A stretch of 64,000 nt of DNA from the NCBI GenBank assembly GCA_021234155.1, contig JAJEKV010000097.1, positions 248,001-312,000 on the forward strand, given 5' to 3'. Below the pieces are notes generated by a model. The model was not told the origin of the DNA. It saw nothing but the letters and a program-made list of their open reading frames with translations, and did not search any database. The position numbers and the translations under genes were made by a program. The DNA comes from Isoetes taiwanensis (lineage: Eukaryota > Streptophyta > Lycopodiopsida > Isoetales > Isoetaceae). How positions within the stretch are numbered: position 1 is the first letter of the stretch; each line of letters opens with the position of its first letter. This document shows, in pieces, positions 25,399-38,300 of the stretch.

Positions 25399-26540
25399 AC
25401 ATGTTGGGATAATCCTATACCTTTGCAAGCCTTAATATATTAAATTATAGTCCCATACATTTAACAAGTTTGGACATTTTAAGTTATAGAATCCTGCCTT
25501 AGCAAGCTGGATATATCAAACCATAGAACCATGTCTGGGGATATTAAATTATAGAACTGACAGATAATATTATTATAAGTTAGGAGCATGGAAGATAGAA
25601 TTTTCTTGCTTTAGATTTATATTTGGCTAGACTGTTAACCGTGTTTCGCAATACTTATCTCATGTCAATAGAAAGATATTGACATTGCTTGTTATGGGGT
25701 TGCATACTACATGGATGTGATATCGTATTTAGGAATACTGTTGGTCCATATTTTGAGATTATAATAGGTAAAGTTATTCATGGTAATCTTTGGCATATTG
25801 CATTATTTAGGTGCCTATCTTCGGAGGGGTGGGGTGGCCATATGACTCCACATTCGTGGCCGGATGGCTAGACGGATGGGCCAAGGGGAAAGCCCCCTTA
25901 TGATAAGCATATACATACGCAGAGGACGCTATCTCATTGGGGTCGAGATCCAAGGAGTACGTGTGAATATATTAATACATGTAGGCATGTAAAAATATTT
26001 GAGACTGCTTGTGACCTAGTCTAACTTACGCAGAGGGGCGCAACAAAGCAGATAATCTAGGGTCTTTTTCTAGATTGCTTTATAACCTAATAATTTAGGT
26101 TATAAGATGCTTCCCTCCCCACTTAATCCTTGTGGACTAATCCCTTGTGTGTGTTTGTTTGTTACAAGATGGCATGTCCTAAGGCCACTACCATTTTGCA
26201 TCTAGACTCCTTTATAACCTAGTGGTTCCAAGAGACAGACGACGAAGCAAACTGATCTCGAAAAAGCGAGTTTATGAGATGCTGGTATCTTTATTTCGTC
26301 AGCTCTACTATGAACAATTATAACCCCTAATCCAGGCTCCAGACGAAGAGTCTGGAGATGAAGTTTCACGAAGGAGATCAGCTCCTCCAATTCCTCTGCG
26401 TTCACCTTGGACGAGGAGTATTGTGTTGTGCGGATTGTAAATATTTAGTAATAAAAGAGTCTTGTATATGAGTACTTTATGTAAACACCTCTTATATACT
26501 TTATGTACTTTATATATATGAGTATTTTATGCAAAACGTT
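25399..26540 (+). mobile_element. LTR fragment of a dispersed LTR-retrotransposon family (copy A)
   Basis: This stretch is homologous, in inverted orientation, to 32505-33655 and to the flanks of the copia element. Shared landmarks are gcctaatatatt-type runs near the start, the ctagacggatggg region (25870), cccacttaatccttgtgg (26120), agacagacgacgaag (26235), gaagagtctggagatgaa (26347) and ttgtaaatattta (26438). It begins near tgttgggataat (25399). The LTR appears to resume at about 28245, so 26560-28240 is probably a later insertion. Boundaries are approximate. Confidence 0.6.
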
Positions 26541-26619
26541 GTAGACAAGGTCCTACGTTGGAAGAAATGTCCAAGGAGTTCCACAAGTAAGTTTGACTTT
26601 AACTTCAATATATAGGCAA

Positions 26620-27738
26620 CTTGTTATTCCGGAATACACGTTAGTTTTTTTGAAAAATAAAAGTGTATTCTGGTATACGCTTTTGCTTTAAAGAAAAGCA
26701 ATTCTAGAATGGGACTCGCATGAAACCAACAAACCGCCCGACTTAGACTTGCTTCTCATTCATCTCAGCAGATTTTCTACAATGGTGGATAGTGGGTAGC
26801 CGCACACATGCGAACTACCCATAAAAAATAAAGGGAAAATCCAATTATATCATTTGGACCCCAACAAAATACAATGCTAATAGAGTCTGGGCTAGTGTAC
26901 CTGCCGAAAGCTTATCACCGGGATTAAAAAACCCCGCCCTTTCGGGTTTTCGAGGAAAAACCCTAGTGATAAGCCTTCGGCAAGGGGCTTGGACAAACGT
27001 AAGGCATAAAAATCGCTCCCAAAACCCACGAATGGAAAAGTCGAAGCGGATCGCTTCGCTAACTTTGTGCACGCACATCACCAACAAAACAACAAGACAA
27101 AACAAACCTCCTCGAGTGGAGGGGCTGATTCTGTAGCGTGCCACGCGATAAAAATACAATAACAAAGAAGGGGGAGGGTGGGTTCAAAGAGAATAAGGAT
27201 CTCTTGAGAGAGAAAGAGGAAGCGCCCGATGAGAAGTCAAGCGTAAAACGCACCTAAAATAGCGAACTCCCAACCAGAACGGGCATGCGCCGCCCGCATG
27301 CATGCAAAACATGCATGCTCATCCCATTCTAGAATGGCGATCCGATGTCTCGGATCGATGGGATTCTAGAATGGGACTCGCATGAAACCAACAAACCGCC
27401 CGAATACCAAAGGACTTCCTTAACAAACTAGGATCGAGGACGAAGGTCACGGGATGAAGGCTAAAGGCCGAGAAAGGACAGCATGAAAGAAACGCCAAAT
27501 TGGCCAAACCAGGCAGGAAGAAGCCCCTCCCCTGCCTGGAAACAATTCAAAGAGAATAAGGTACTGCTGAGAGAGAAGAGGAAGCGTCGATGAGAAGTCG
27601 AAGCAGAAACGCACCTAAAATAGCGAACTCCCAACCAGAACGGGCATGCGCCGCCCGCATGCATGCAAAACATGCATGCTCATCCCATTCTAGAATGGCG
27701 ATCCGATGTCTCGGATCGATGGGAAAGTGTATTCCGGA
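26620..27738. mobile_element. Probable non-autonomous DNA transposon with short TIRs
   Basis: The ends carry tccggaatacac (26620-26632) and its complement gtgtattccgga (27726-27737). The inside holds several perfect palindromes (cattctagaatg, gcatgcatgc, gatccga…tcggatc) and the 180-bp direct repeat described separately. No transposase frame is present. It sits between two parts of the LTR copy A, consistent with insertion into it. A target duplication is not clear. Confidence 0.45.
27183..27723. repeat. ~180-bp direct repeat (27183-27362 and 27546-27723)
   Basis: The last ~112 bp of each copy (27250-27361 and 27611-27722) look identical. The first ~65 bp differ mainly at CTG/CAG positions: tactgctgag versus gatctcttgag, and aagcagaaacg versus aagcgtaaaacg. 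A third, shorter match to gggactcgcatgaaaccaac lies at 26710. Confidence 0.85.
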
Positions 27739-28244
27739 CTAGTTTTGCAATTTTTTGTCTTGCTTGTTTCAGGATTTTTGTAGTTTTCTTATTATTGTCT
27801 TGATTGTATTTTAGACAAAAGAACGTCATAACATGTTTCAAGTACTGCTATGCTTGAACATTTTTTATATGGATGCTGATATCCAATCATATGCTCAAGA
27901 AATGATATACTTGCAGCACTTTAGACCAGGTTCTGATATGCCTGTGTCAACTTCAAGTACTATTAAGCTTGAGGGCAGCTGGGACACTGATATACCTCAG
28001 CTTGCATTCTGTTATCCTTTGCTTACAAGTCTAAAACTAGTTGCAAAAAGTTTTTTAGAAAAGTATTTGTTATCTGTTAATTGTACTTTCTCATCAGATG
28101 CTGATGTAAGAAATCTTTTTGAGCGTATTATGTATCGGGTCAGCAGGGCTTCACTGTGCTTATTCTTTCTATCTGATCTTTAGAGATCACTATTGTAACA
28201 TTTTCTATATTAATAGAAAACCACCTTGCCTTCAAGAAAAAAAA

Positions 28245-28373
28245 ATAAAAAAATATTGGATATGCAATTGTCATTGTCTCATGATTACTAATCAACGTAT
28301 AACTTAGTTGTAGATGGGTCAGGTGCGACGGTCTAGGCCAAGGGGCTAGGTCGGTCTTAGTTGGTATCAGAGC
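28245..28373 (+). mobile_element. 3' end of an LTR followed by a tRNA-Met primer-binding site
   Basis: The segment ends ctaggccaaggggctaggtc, then ggtctta at 28359. After two bases comes tggtatcagagc (28362-28373), the plant initiator Met-tRNA primer-binding site. It is the same LTR end found at 28650, 34383, 45744 and 46568, so it fixes the family's LTR 3' boundary and orientation here. Poly(A)-like runs at 28235-28250 precede it and may belong to a separate retroposed sequence. Confidence 0.7.
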
Positions 28374-28439
28374 ATATGTTCTAACACCCTTCGGGCCGTG
28401 GGAATTATGTATCAGAACTTAATGAATTCTACTAGAAAG

Positions 28440-28735
28440 TAGAATGAGCGAGGAGAAGTACGCTTGATTGTGTTGTGTGGGTTGTAAATATTCAGTGCAT
28501 TATGCAATAAAGAATTTTATAGGTTGTATATGCCTACCTTATGTTGTGAAGTATTGGGCATACAATTGTCATTGTCTCGTGATTACTGGTCTAGGTATAA
28601 CTTAGTTGTAGACGGGTCGGTGCGACAGTCTAGGCCAAGGGGCTAGGTCCGTCTCAGTTGGTACAGACCTGTCTATAACTAAGTTATACCTTGACTAGTA
28701 ATCATGACATAATGACAACTAGTAACAGGTGCCCG
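28440..28735. repeat. Second LTR 3' fragment with an inverted partial copy
   Basis: 28440-28665 repeats the LTR 3' part (ttgtaaatattcag, ctaggccaaggggctaggtc, gtctcagttggtac). Immediately after it, 28672-28730 is the reverse complement of the stretch at about 28568-28622 (ggtataacttagttgtagac type), giving a local palindrome. This suggests two LTR ends joined tail to tail or a fold-back rearrangement. Confidence 0.65.
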
Positions 28736-28739
28736 GCAT

Positions 28740-31240
28740 TGCCAGGCATAAATACATTCTATAATACCTTGCTAATTTGGAAGGTGGGTAAGAGAGAAAG
28801 AAATGCTCTTGATTTTAGTGGTTTTAAATTTGAATGTTGAAAATATAAAAACTATATAGAATACGAATTATACTTGTATAGTGGTGGCATATATGTGCTA
28901 GGCATGGATGTCCATTGTAATATGCGTCCATCATCACTGACGTGGAGGGAATGTTATTTGAAGGAGTTCCAAATGGTACACCAACATTAGGACAAAGAAC
29001 ATATTGATGCAATTGTCCAACTATTGTTGCAAAAGAAAGCATTTTATAGTTACATCATACCAAATGACATATATACCACAACATCACTTATTAGATTGCA
29101 CTTGGTTGTAAGACCGAGTTTTTTGCTTGCCCATTAGAATAAATACTTTGCATCACATGGTGCACACAATCTTAATGCATAATTTTATTATTACAAAAAA
29201 GGAACAATATATTATGTCGATTGGTAGGGTTGTTGAACATGGCCGTCCAACAACACCAAGCCTGTTGTTCTAGAAAACAAAGATGCGTGATGCCATTGCA
29301 ACCAGATCGAACTCAAGAAACAACATGGAATGTCGTCGTTATGTTAGCCAACCAAATTGTGAAATTTCAAGTATTTGTAGTTGTTACAATTCGTTTAATC
29401 CACATAATCATGACATTTTCTAACATTTGCATGTGCATAGATATGTTCCGTTGCATTTTAATATATTGAGACCTTATGTGAAGAAAATTAAACAAACTAT
29501 ATATGGAAACCAAACTTGGAATCCACCCAAACCCTTATCACTAATTCCTTCCTCATAGCACTAAGACAACTCCATTTGTAATGCAGTAGCTCCAACTGTA
29601 AAGAGATACAATCTGTCCTCTTAATGCACTGTGAAGTTAAGATATGATGGGATTCTTCTGAGATTATGGCCTTGAAGCCAAAAGATTGGAACCGCCACAA
29701 AGCCAACATCCAAAAGAGATCGGATTTAAATTCTGTAAGTCCAGATATCATTTACTTTAGTTGAAATGATTTGCCTCTGTCTGACGTTATATGTCATGCA
29801 ACACATTGTAGACATTCAGCTCTATTTTGCCTAAACAACCAAGACTAAGCAGATAAAGCCTTAGAAGATAATGAGTGCACTCAATTGGAACAAATAATTA
29901 AATATGAAAGCACTCAATTGGAAGAGACTCCTAAAGAGACTCAGGCTGCAACCATGTGTGATTCACTGAAGAGACTCCTTAGCTGCAACCACACATGCAA
30001 CCACACATGTGAAAGATAAGAAGCTTGAAAGTATCTTTAAAATCTGGAAGGGACAGTCATCATGAATCTAAGCAAAATATCAGCCATTGGCGAGAGATTG
30101 CTAGACCTTGCTAGTTGCACATATATTTCTGGAAGCCACTATAGGTATTAAATCCATCTACAAAATGAGAAGCCATGTGCATGAGCAATATCATAAATCA
30201 TACTGCCCCAATGAATCAAACTTCAACAATGCAATCTGCTATGTAACTTTCAAAGCTTGAATTTTGTCTCAGAGTCTTTAGGAGGCAGCACTTTGAAAAG
30301 AAGAAAGGGACTTGGACAAATTGGAAAGAACACCATGTAACAATCTGGCCGATTTGAGATATTATGCTTTCTCCTCTAGCTCTGCCACTGCTATTTCTAC
30401 AATCACGTGCACCTACAACCATATATGGTTTATGCCTCAGTGCTTATAAATACCTCAAAGCTATATTGTCATATAGGATTGAACATAAGTATTTCACAAT
30501 GCTAGAGCAACTGTTGCAATCATAACACTTGAGCAGAGAAATCATGCAGTAGGTTTGTGCATAAGCAGCTGCTTATACATAAAAGAAAAAATTATATGGA
30601 GCAATTGATGCATGTTATATGCAACACAAACTTGTCTTTTGTAGCTGCAGAGTCTCGTATGTTCCAAAGTGTCTAAGAGAGCTACATGGCCTAACCTACC
30701 AAAGAAATCTTTACTAACCTCCCCACTTTTCAGAATTCCGTATCCAATCACAATACTCCTGGTTATGTTTGCCAAGGAATGCTTCAGAATATGTCTTCTC
30801 ATCACCCATAGCAGTCGCTGCAATAACTTGTAGAGGATAGCAGTTCCAAATATATTAAAACGTGATTTTTATAGGACATAACAGAAATGGACTGGAAGTG
30901 AAAAATGCCTAAACACAGATGCATAAAATCATTTATATCGCTGTTCAGAAATGCACAAATCCTTTCCACAAAAATCGCAGTATGATCTCTCCTTCATTCG
31001 TATTCGAGTTACAGTAGCCTGCTTATGCCCAGGGCAAAACCCATCTCCATTCACAACACAAAGTTATTTATAAGGCAATTCACAGATGCACAAAATTATT
31101 ACAGTGTAGTCTCTACTTACATCAAATGCTGTGTAGTCTCTACTTACATCAAATGCTTGCTAATGGCCATGGCAAAACAACTCTCCATCCACAAAATTTA
31201 GTGGAGCTTGATCAAGAAGAATATACAGCTGCTATAGAGC
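28740..31240. other. Intergenic stretch with minor duplications
   Basis: No gene supported. Small repeats occur at 29890-30010 (gcactcaattgga twice; gcaaccacacatg twice) and 31105-31155 (tgtagtctctacttacatca in tandem). Confidence 0.5.
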
Positions 31241-31260
31241 TGTCAAAATCTCCATGCAAC

Positions 31261-31761
31261 CCTTAAAAAGGGGGCGCCCGTATATCGAGTCCGGGATGTG
31301 GTATTTCCGGACATTTTTTGTGGTGTTTCCGGCCATCCGATATCAGCCAAGTGGTATTTCCGGCCAAAAAAGTGGTGTTTCTGGCCAAAAAAAGTGGTGT
31401 TTCTGGCCAAAAATAAGGTGTTTCTGGCCAAAAAGTGGTATTTCTGGCCAAAAACCAAGCGCGAAACTGCGCGGCGGAGTCAAAATCTTTGGTTGGATCC
31501 TTCTTGCAGCTCCCTGGACGGCTTGAAATGCTTCAAAAGCCCTTCCAATCGCTTTGTCTTCCTCTTTAACACTAGTTTGATGAAGAGAGGAAGTGATTTG
31601 AGCTGAGATAGAGCCGGATCAAGCAAAAAATGACCTAAAACAGCTGATTCTGGGCTTAAAACTGTGAAGTGCACAGTGGCTGATAACGGGTGGCCGGAAA
31701 CACCACAAAAAAGTCCGAAAATACCACATCCCGGACTCGATTTACGGCGGTCCTTAAAAAG
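31261..31761. mobile_element. Mutator-like MITE with ~75-bp TIRs and 10-bp target duplication
   Basis: The direct repeat ccttaaaaag flanks the element (31261-31270 and 31752-31761). Inside, the ends are inverted repeats of about 75 bp: ccgtatatcgagtccgggat on the left matches the complement of gactcgatttacgg on the right, and both continue through ggtgtttccggcca. Long TIRs plus a 9-11-bp target duplication are the mark of Mutator-like elements. At 480 bp with no transposase it must be mobilised in trans. Five ~20-bp subterminal repeats lie next to the left arm. Confidence 0.82.
31351..31458. repeat. Five ~20-bp tandem repeats inside the MITE
   Basis: Units of the form gtggtgtttctggccaaaaa repeat about five times with small differences (tattt/tgttt, ccggcc/ctggcc). 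In Mutator-like elements such subterminal arrays may be transposase-binding sites; that role is inference here. Confidence 0.85.
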
Positions 31762-31764
31762 GAA

Positions 31765-32504
31765 GAACCTAAATCTGTTGTAAAGCTTTGTCAGGAATGA
31801 TTTCACAGTGATCTGATACGAGTTCAAAATACAAATATGAGTTCAAAACACAAATAATGCATCAATGATGGCATGGTACCTGAGATCCAATCACTGGGCA
31901 TAAAATTTGAAGATGGGGCCTCCCTAAAAACTTCCTTCCAACGACACACACCTCCTGCAGATCTGATGCAAACAATAGAAAATATATGGGCGGTGCAAAG
32001 ATCATTCCGAGAGCTTAGAACGCCCTTTTGATCTGTACAACGATTTATGATAAATCGTTCGTATCGGGCAAGAAAATGGTAAATAGAAGAAATGCGAATT
32101 TCCAAATCACAATAAAAGGCACAGACCCGATTTTTGAAAGCACCTGAAGTAAAATCCTCTAGCATCACGACAAACTTCAAAAATGTAAGCCGGTTCAGGA
32201 TAATCGGGCCTAAAAAACTCCATTGAAGCAATTGAAGAATCGTGGCATCCATGCCGTTCCCATGCATCCTCACATAGCCGAAAGTAGAATTTTACGTCGC
32301 TCAGAATATTAGAGAGGTGTCGAAATACAGAGAAAGGCATGTCGACATGTCCCCGTTCAAAACCATAGAGAAAAGCTCTTGCGATTTTTGGAAATCTGCA
32401 AAACTTTCTTATCTCGGAAAACCCCGAAACCTTAGAAAATAAACATAGGGGAAAAAAAAAAGAGTTTTCCACTTGCCGGAAAAACCAAATTTAAACAATA
32501 GGCT
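31765..32504. other. Unassigned stretch between the MITE and an LTR copy
   Basis: Minus-strand open frames of about 120-150 codons exist but lack recognisable domains. The junction with the LTR copy near 32505 is abrupt and cuts the LTR before its usual 3' end. Confidence 0.4.
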
Positions 32505-33655
32505 AGGATTGTATATCCAAAGTACATAAGATACTCATATATAAAGTTCTTTACTGCATAATGCACTCAATATTTATAACCCACACCACACAATCAAACA
32601 GACTTCTCCTCGCCCACAGTGACCGCAGAGGAATCGGAGGAGCTCTTGTTCGTAGAAACTTTATCTCCAGACTCTTCGTCCGGAACCTGGATTTAGGGCT
32701 GTAATTGATCCTAATAGAGCAGAAGAAATAAAGATATTAGCATCTCGTAGACTCGCTCTTCATCGTCTGTCTCTTGGAACTACCATGTTACAAAAGAGTC
32801 TAGATGCAAAATGATAGTGGCCTCAGGACATGCCATCCTATAACAAACAAACACACACAAGGGGTTTCTTTACAAGGACTAAATGGGGTGGGAAGCATTA
32901 TAGGACCATCTAAATCATCAATATTATAATGTAATCTAGAAAAAATTCCCTAGATTACCTGCTCCATTGCATGCCCCTGCGTAAGTTAGACTAGGTCATA
33001 AGCAGTCATAAACATTTGCACATACCTAAATGTGTTAATATATTCACACATAGCCTTGGGTCGTCCCAAGGAGACATTATCCTCTCGGTACATATATGCT
33101 TATCGCAAGGGTGCTCTCCCCTGCTCGTCCGTCTAGCCATTCGGCCATGGACACGAAGTCACATGGCCAACCCATCCCTCCGAAGATGGGCCGCTTAAAT
33201 AATGCAATATATCTAAGAATACCATAAGAAACCTTTACCTATTATCGCATCCATACAGTATGCAACCCCATAACAAGCACTGACCATATCTTTCTATTGG
33301 CATGAGACAAGTATTGCAAAACATGGTTAACAGTCTAGCTAAATGTAAATCTAAAGCAACAAAATTCTACGTCCCATGGTCCCAACTTATAATATCTAGC
33401 TAAATGTAAATCTAAATCAACAAAATTCTACGTCCCATGGTCCCAACTTATAATAACAGTATATGTTAAAGCATGCTTCTATAATCTAATATCCCCAGGC
33501 ATGGTTTCTATAGTTTAATATATTCGAGCTTCCTAAGGAAGGGTTCTATAACTTAAAATGTCCAAACTTGCTAAAGGTATGAGACTATAATTTAATATAT
33601 CAAGGCTTGGAAAGGTATGTGACTATAATTCTTGCAAAGATATGGGGATAACTGG
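32505..33655 (-). mobile_element. LTR of the dispersed family (copy D), inverted relative to copy A
   Basis: The reverse complement of this stretch matches 25399-26540 along most of its length, with shared landmarks (agactcttcgtccgg, tagactcgctcttcatcgtc, caaggactaaatggggtggg, ccgtctagccattcggcca). The 3' end of the LTR, the ctaggcc…gtcgc block, is missing, so it is truncated near 32505. A ~60-bp tandem duplication (33335-33455, agctaaatgtaaatctaaa) lies within it. Confidence 0.6.
33335..33455. repeat. ~60-bp tandem duplication inside the LTR
   Basis: The unit containing tctagctaaatgtaaatcta and ttctacgtcccatggtccca occurs twice in a row; the copies differ at about one base. Confidence 0.88.
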
Positions 33656-34379
33656 ACCTAGTATTCCCCTGAGAAAACAAAAGAAGCAGCAGGTCATGGT
33701 GGACTAGATAACGGACAGCCCGACTAGGCATAGATTTCGAAGACTATGCACAGACCTCAGTTTTGGAATTTACAGAGTTATCCCAAAAGACCTTTTTACT
33801 AGACATCTGCTGCTCACAACCAGTTGACCTCTGCAAGTCCAATTGTTATTGCTTTCCCTATAAATCCCCCTTCAGATGTTCTAAATTGGTATCAGAGGGG
33901 AGCTCACATGGTGCTAGAGCCGCTTGTGTTAAGAGTGTGTCACCTGTATGCACATGTGGCGATCCTACTAATGTAGGCGGATCGATGATGTGGCGATCTG
34001 TAGAGTCGTGTCTGTTGTCTGAGTCAAGTCTCTTAGTATTAGCTGTGTCTTTTAGGTAACTATATATTCATGTAACTGCGGTGGGCAGAATTCCCAACCA
34101 ATTGTATGTTTTTGTCAGTTTGTTGTTGCCCAAACAAATGCCTTCTGAAGGCCCTGATAGCCCTTGTTGTTGCTCCAAAGCCAGCTCCTCAAATACGACA
34201 GGTTCACAAAGTACTTCATTCATAATCTACTCTTGCACTTGAGGAAAGAGGACCTGCATTAGAAGTGAGGGGGAGCTTTGCACTACCTGAGGTTGAGATT
34301 GAAAATATGACACACTATTCCGACCTACAACAGGCTCAGAAAGTGTCATAGTCCCCCTGGTGAGAACTTTAACTTCCCT
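33656..34379. other. Possible internal leader of an LTR element
   Basis: At 33882 the string aaattggtatcagaggggag resembles a tRNA-Met primer-binding site followed by the usual leader. An open frame (33763-34059) crosses it but is probably fortuitous. No gag or pol domain is recognisable. Confidence 0.35.
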
Positions 34380-34683
34380 TTGGCGGACCTAGGCCCTTAG
34401 CCTAGGCCGTCGCCCCGACACATTTAACATCTAAGTCATACATTCATGAGACTTATATTGTTTCTCAATATATATACTCCCATTGATTGAATATTTACAT
34501 ATAAGACCAAGCTCATCACGTCAACCACTTCTAACTAGCACAGCAGGTCAACTCTGACATCTCCTCCTCCAAGGTCATCGAGGATGACTCACGAAAACGT
34601 TCCTTCGTGGCAACCCCATCCCCAGACTCTCCATTTGAGTACTAGCTTCTCGGCTCAGAATATGCCCACTTGAAACAGACACA

Positions 34684-35331
34684 TGATGGTTATTAGTCAT
34701 GTAATATTATGGCTAAGATCTACAGAGAAGAAAGTTCTGTGAGTCTGCAGGGAAAAACTACAGTCACAAGTCAGACAATGGTCGTTTAACATTGGGATCA
34801 AATGAGAAACATTGAGATCAAGTGAGAATATGAAATGCAATGGTTATTGCCAAGTTAGTCGAAGGGCCTAGGTAAATTCTAACCTAGGTCGTAAATTTGT
34901 GGTTAAAGGTTAAAGGTGAAAGTTGAAGATTAGTATGCCTTAACCATTATAGAAATGGAGAATAACGGTCGAATGGCAGCATGCCATGGTCGACCCAAAG
35001 TGCGGCTAAGAGGTCGGTTAGGCCGATCGGCCAGACTGATCCGGATTTAAACCAAGTTGTAATGTATTCGGATTTGATCTTTGTGAGCTTAGAAGGTGGA
35101 TTAATGAATTAAAAGATCGTGCTTGGGCTCTCGAAATATGAGTCAACTCTGCTACAGTAAACTAGTCAATACAAAATGAACAGTAAAACTTCAATGGTTT
35201 GTTGAATAATTATTGAATAGTGAAATGTGAAGTATTCGAATGTCTTGATTCATAATTGAAGAGCATTTTGCATCATTGCTATCTAAGGTTGTCTAGCCAT
35301 AATTTTGTAAATATCTAGGCATAATCCTTCT
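34684..35331 (+). repeat. 5' LTR of the copia element
   Basis: 648 bp. It differs from the 3' LTR by an extra g in ccagactgat, an extra c in gagtcaact, and single changes near 35165, 35307 and the last base. Confidence 0.95.
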
Positions 35332-35332
35332 T

Positions 35333-35344
35333 TGGTATCAGAGC
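35333..35344 (+). other. Primer-binding site (initiator Met-tRNA)
   Basis: tggtatcagagc lies one base after the 5' LTR. It is the classic plant initiator Met-tRNA complement used to start minus-strand synthesis. Confidence 0.93.
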
Positions 35345-35357
35345 CAGCATTCTCATA

Positions 35358-38300
35358 ATGTCTACAAGATTTGGTGCAAATTTACTGACTTCTATTGAGG
35401 TGTTTAAAGGGGATAGTGGTTTTCAGATTTGGAAGCAAGGCATCAGGCAAGTGCTTGAATTTGAAAACTTGTGGTATCTCATTGATGGAGGACAAACCAG
35501 AAGAACTTCTATAATTGCAAGATCAAGAAATTCTGTTGCAGGGGAGACCAGTGAAGCTTCAGTTGAAGGTGGAGACAATGATGCTCCTGTCAGATCAAGA
35601 ATGACTGTAAGTGCAGAACCAGATGATGAACTGAAGGTAATGGAAGCTCAAGCTATTATAACAAGTAAGGTTGGCACTGCCATTAAGTTAAAGTTAAGAG
35701 GGATGAGTCCAAAAGAGATGTGGGATTACATGGTAAATCAATATGAGATAAAAACGTCATCACAAATTGACATGCTTGAAAAACAGCTTAGGAAGTTAAA
35801 GTTGTTTGAAAAGGACAATATGACTGATTATTTGGAAAAGTTTGACTCCATAATTGCAGATTTGGAGGGAGCTGGGATAATTTTAAATGATCAGTATCAA
35901 ATCTTGTCTTTGGCAAGATCTGTGTCTCACAATAGTCAGCTGGCTACACTGATCAGAAATGTTGCTAGGTCCAAAGAGCATGCCATTCAAATGATCAGGA
36001 CAGAATTTGAACAGAAAAATGTGACTTATGAAGACGATACATCTGAAGTTTTGTATGCAGGGAAAGCAAAGAGAGGTGGAGGTGCAAACAAGGACAAGCT
36101 CGGGCCTTGTTACAACTGTAATCAGTATGGTCACCTCAAGTATGACTGCCCTAATGAAAGTAAAGTTGTAAAATGCTTCAACTGTGATGGGAAAGGGCAT
36201 ATTGCTGCAAATTGCCCAAGTCCAAGAGGGACTGCAGGGAGAGGTCGAGGCAGAGGAAGGTCTGCTAATCAGAGAGGAAGCTTTGCAAGAGGGAGAGGTG
36301 CAGGCAGAGGCAATCCATCCTTGAATGTAGTAAAAGAGTCAACAACTAATGAAGAAGAGGACGAGGATGATACTGCTGAGGTAAGCCATTCTGCTTTGAA
36401 TATTTCAAATGGTCTGCAAAAGAAGGTTAACAAATTGTTAATCATAGATTCAGGAGCTGAGAAAACCGTGACATGTGATCAAACCTTGTTGAGAGAATGC
36501 AAAAAGAGAGAAGCTGGTCATGTGCAGTTAGGAGATGGAGGCTTGCAAAAGATTGAAGACACTGGAATATTAGAAATATTTGACTTAGAAGGAAAAGTTG
36601 TGGAATTTAGAGATGTTTTGTGTGTTCCTGGCCTTGTCAGAAATTTGATATCAGTTTGTCAACTTGTTGACTTGGGTTATAAAGTTCTTTTTGAACAACT
36701 AGAATGTAAAGTGTATCTTGGAAATAAAATCAAGTTTATTGGCAAAAGAGTGGGAAATTTATTTGGTCTTGATTGCAAGCACATTCCTAGTTTGAATATA
36801 ATTGAAACTCCATCTCTTAAGACTTGGCATAATCGAATGTGCCATACCAACTTGGCAAATATTGATATTTTGATTAAAAGAGGTCTGATATCAGCAAACA
36901 GAGATGAAAATGGAAACTTGACATGTGCAGGATGCATTCTTGGAAAGCAAACCAGGCTGCCATTTAGAAGATCTTTGAAAAGGGCAAAAGGAATATTGGA
37001 TTTGGTGCACACTGACCTTTGTGGTCCCATAAATGTTACTAGTATGTCAGGACATAGATATTTCATGACATTCATAGATGACTTTAGCAGGAAGACAAAA
37101 AGCTATTGTTTGAAGACAAAATATGAAGCTTATGATGCACTAAAATTGTTTGTTGCTGAGGTGGAGCTTGAGACTGGAAGAAAAGTCAGATGTATAAGAT
37201 CTGACAGGGGAGGTGAGTATCTATCCCATGAATTTAAAAGATTTTGTGCAAAAAGAGGGATTAAAAGACAATTAACATGTAGATACTCTCCCCAACAAAA
37301 TGGGGTAGCTGAGAGAAAAAACAGAACATTGCTAAATGCAGTCAGATCCATGTTAAAATATTCTGGATTACCAAACTATATTTGGAATGAAGCCTTGAAT
37401 ACTGCTGTTTATGTGCAAAATATCTTGCCATCTGTTAGTACAAGGGGAACAGTCCCTAAAATGTTATGGTCAGGCAAAATGCCAAGCTACAATGATCTTA
37501 AAGCATATGGATGCTTAACATTTGCACATGTACCTGAACAATTGAGGAAAAAGTTGGATGATAGAGCATACATTACCTATTTGGTGGGATATGACACAAA
37601 CTCCAAGGCATACAGGCTATATGATCCAGCCCATAGAAAAATAATAGTGAGTAGAGATGTAATATTCTATGAGTCTCAATTTTACAGAAAAATCCAAAAG
37701 GTAAATGTGGCTGACCTAAATGAAAGTGTGCAAGAAAGCAAGGTCGAGCAGAAACTTATTGAAAAAGAAGAATCTAGCATCACTGCTGGAGACTTAGTTG
37801 ATGATGGGGATTTGTCTGATGATCAAGGCAGTGAAAACTATGAGGGAAATGAACAGTCAATGCACGCTGCTGCAGGGATAGAAGAAGAACATTTCAGTCA
37901 TGAAAAGGAGGACACTATGATGCAGAATAAAGATGATGAAGAACAACCTCAGATTTTGGAAAAACAGAAAATAAGGACTAGAAGATCTGAGGCACAAATC
38001 TTAAGGGATGAAAATAAAGCTAACATTGAATTGCATGGAAGAAATGAATCAGGGAGAAGTAAAAGACTTCAGCCTCATGAAGGTGAAGTCGAGAATATTT
38101 TTGATATTTTGGTTCTAGAAAACAGTGACATACCAAAAACTTATGATGAAGCTATAAATGGAAAAGATGCTGAACATTGGCTTAAAGCCATGGAGGAAGA
38201 AATGCAGGCTTTTAGAAGAACAGAGACATATGAATTAGTTGAGAGACCACAGAACAAAAATGTTGTAGGAAACAAGTGGATTTTTAGAATCAAAACAGGA

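Noticed and set aside
31254-31606. Repetitive Gly-Gln-Lys and Trp-Pro-Lys frames
   Set aside because: Translations of the MITE subterminal repeats on either strand.
33763-34059. 98-codon Cys/Ser-rich open frame
   Set aside because: It crosses a primer-binding-like site of an LTR element and has no family signature.
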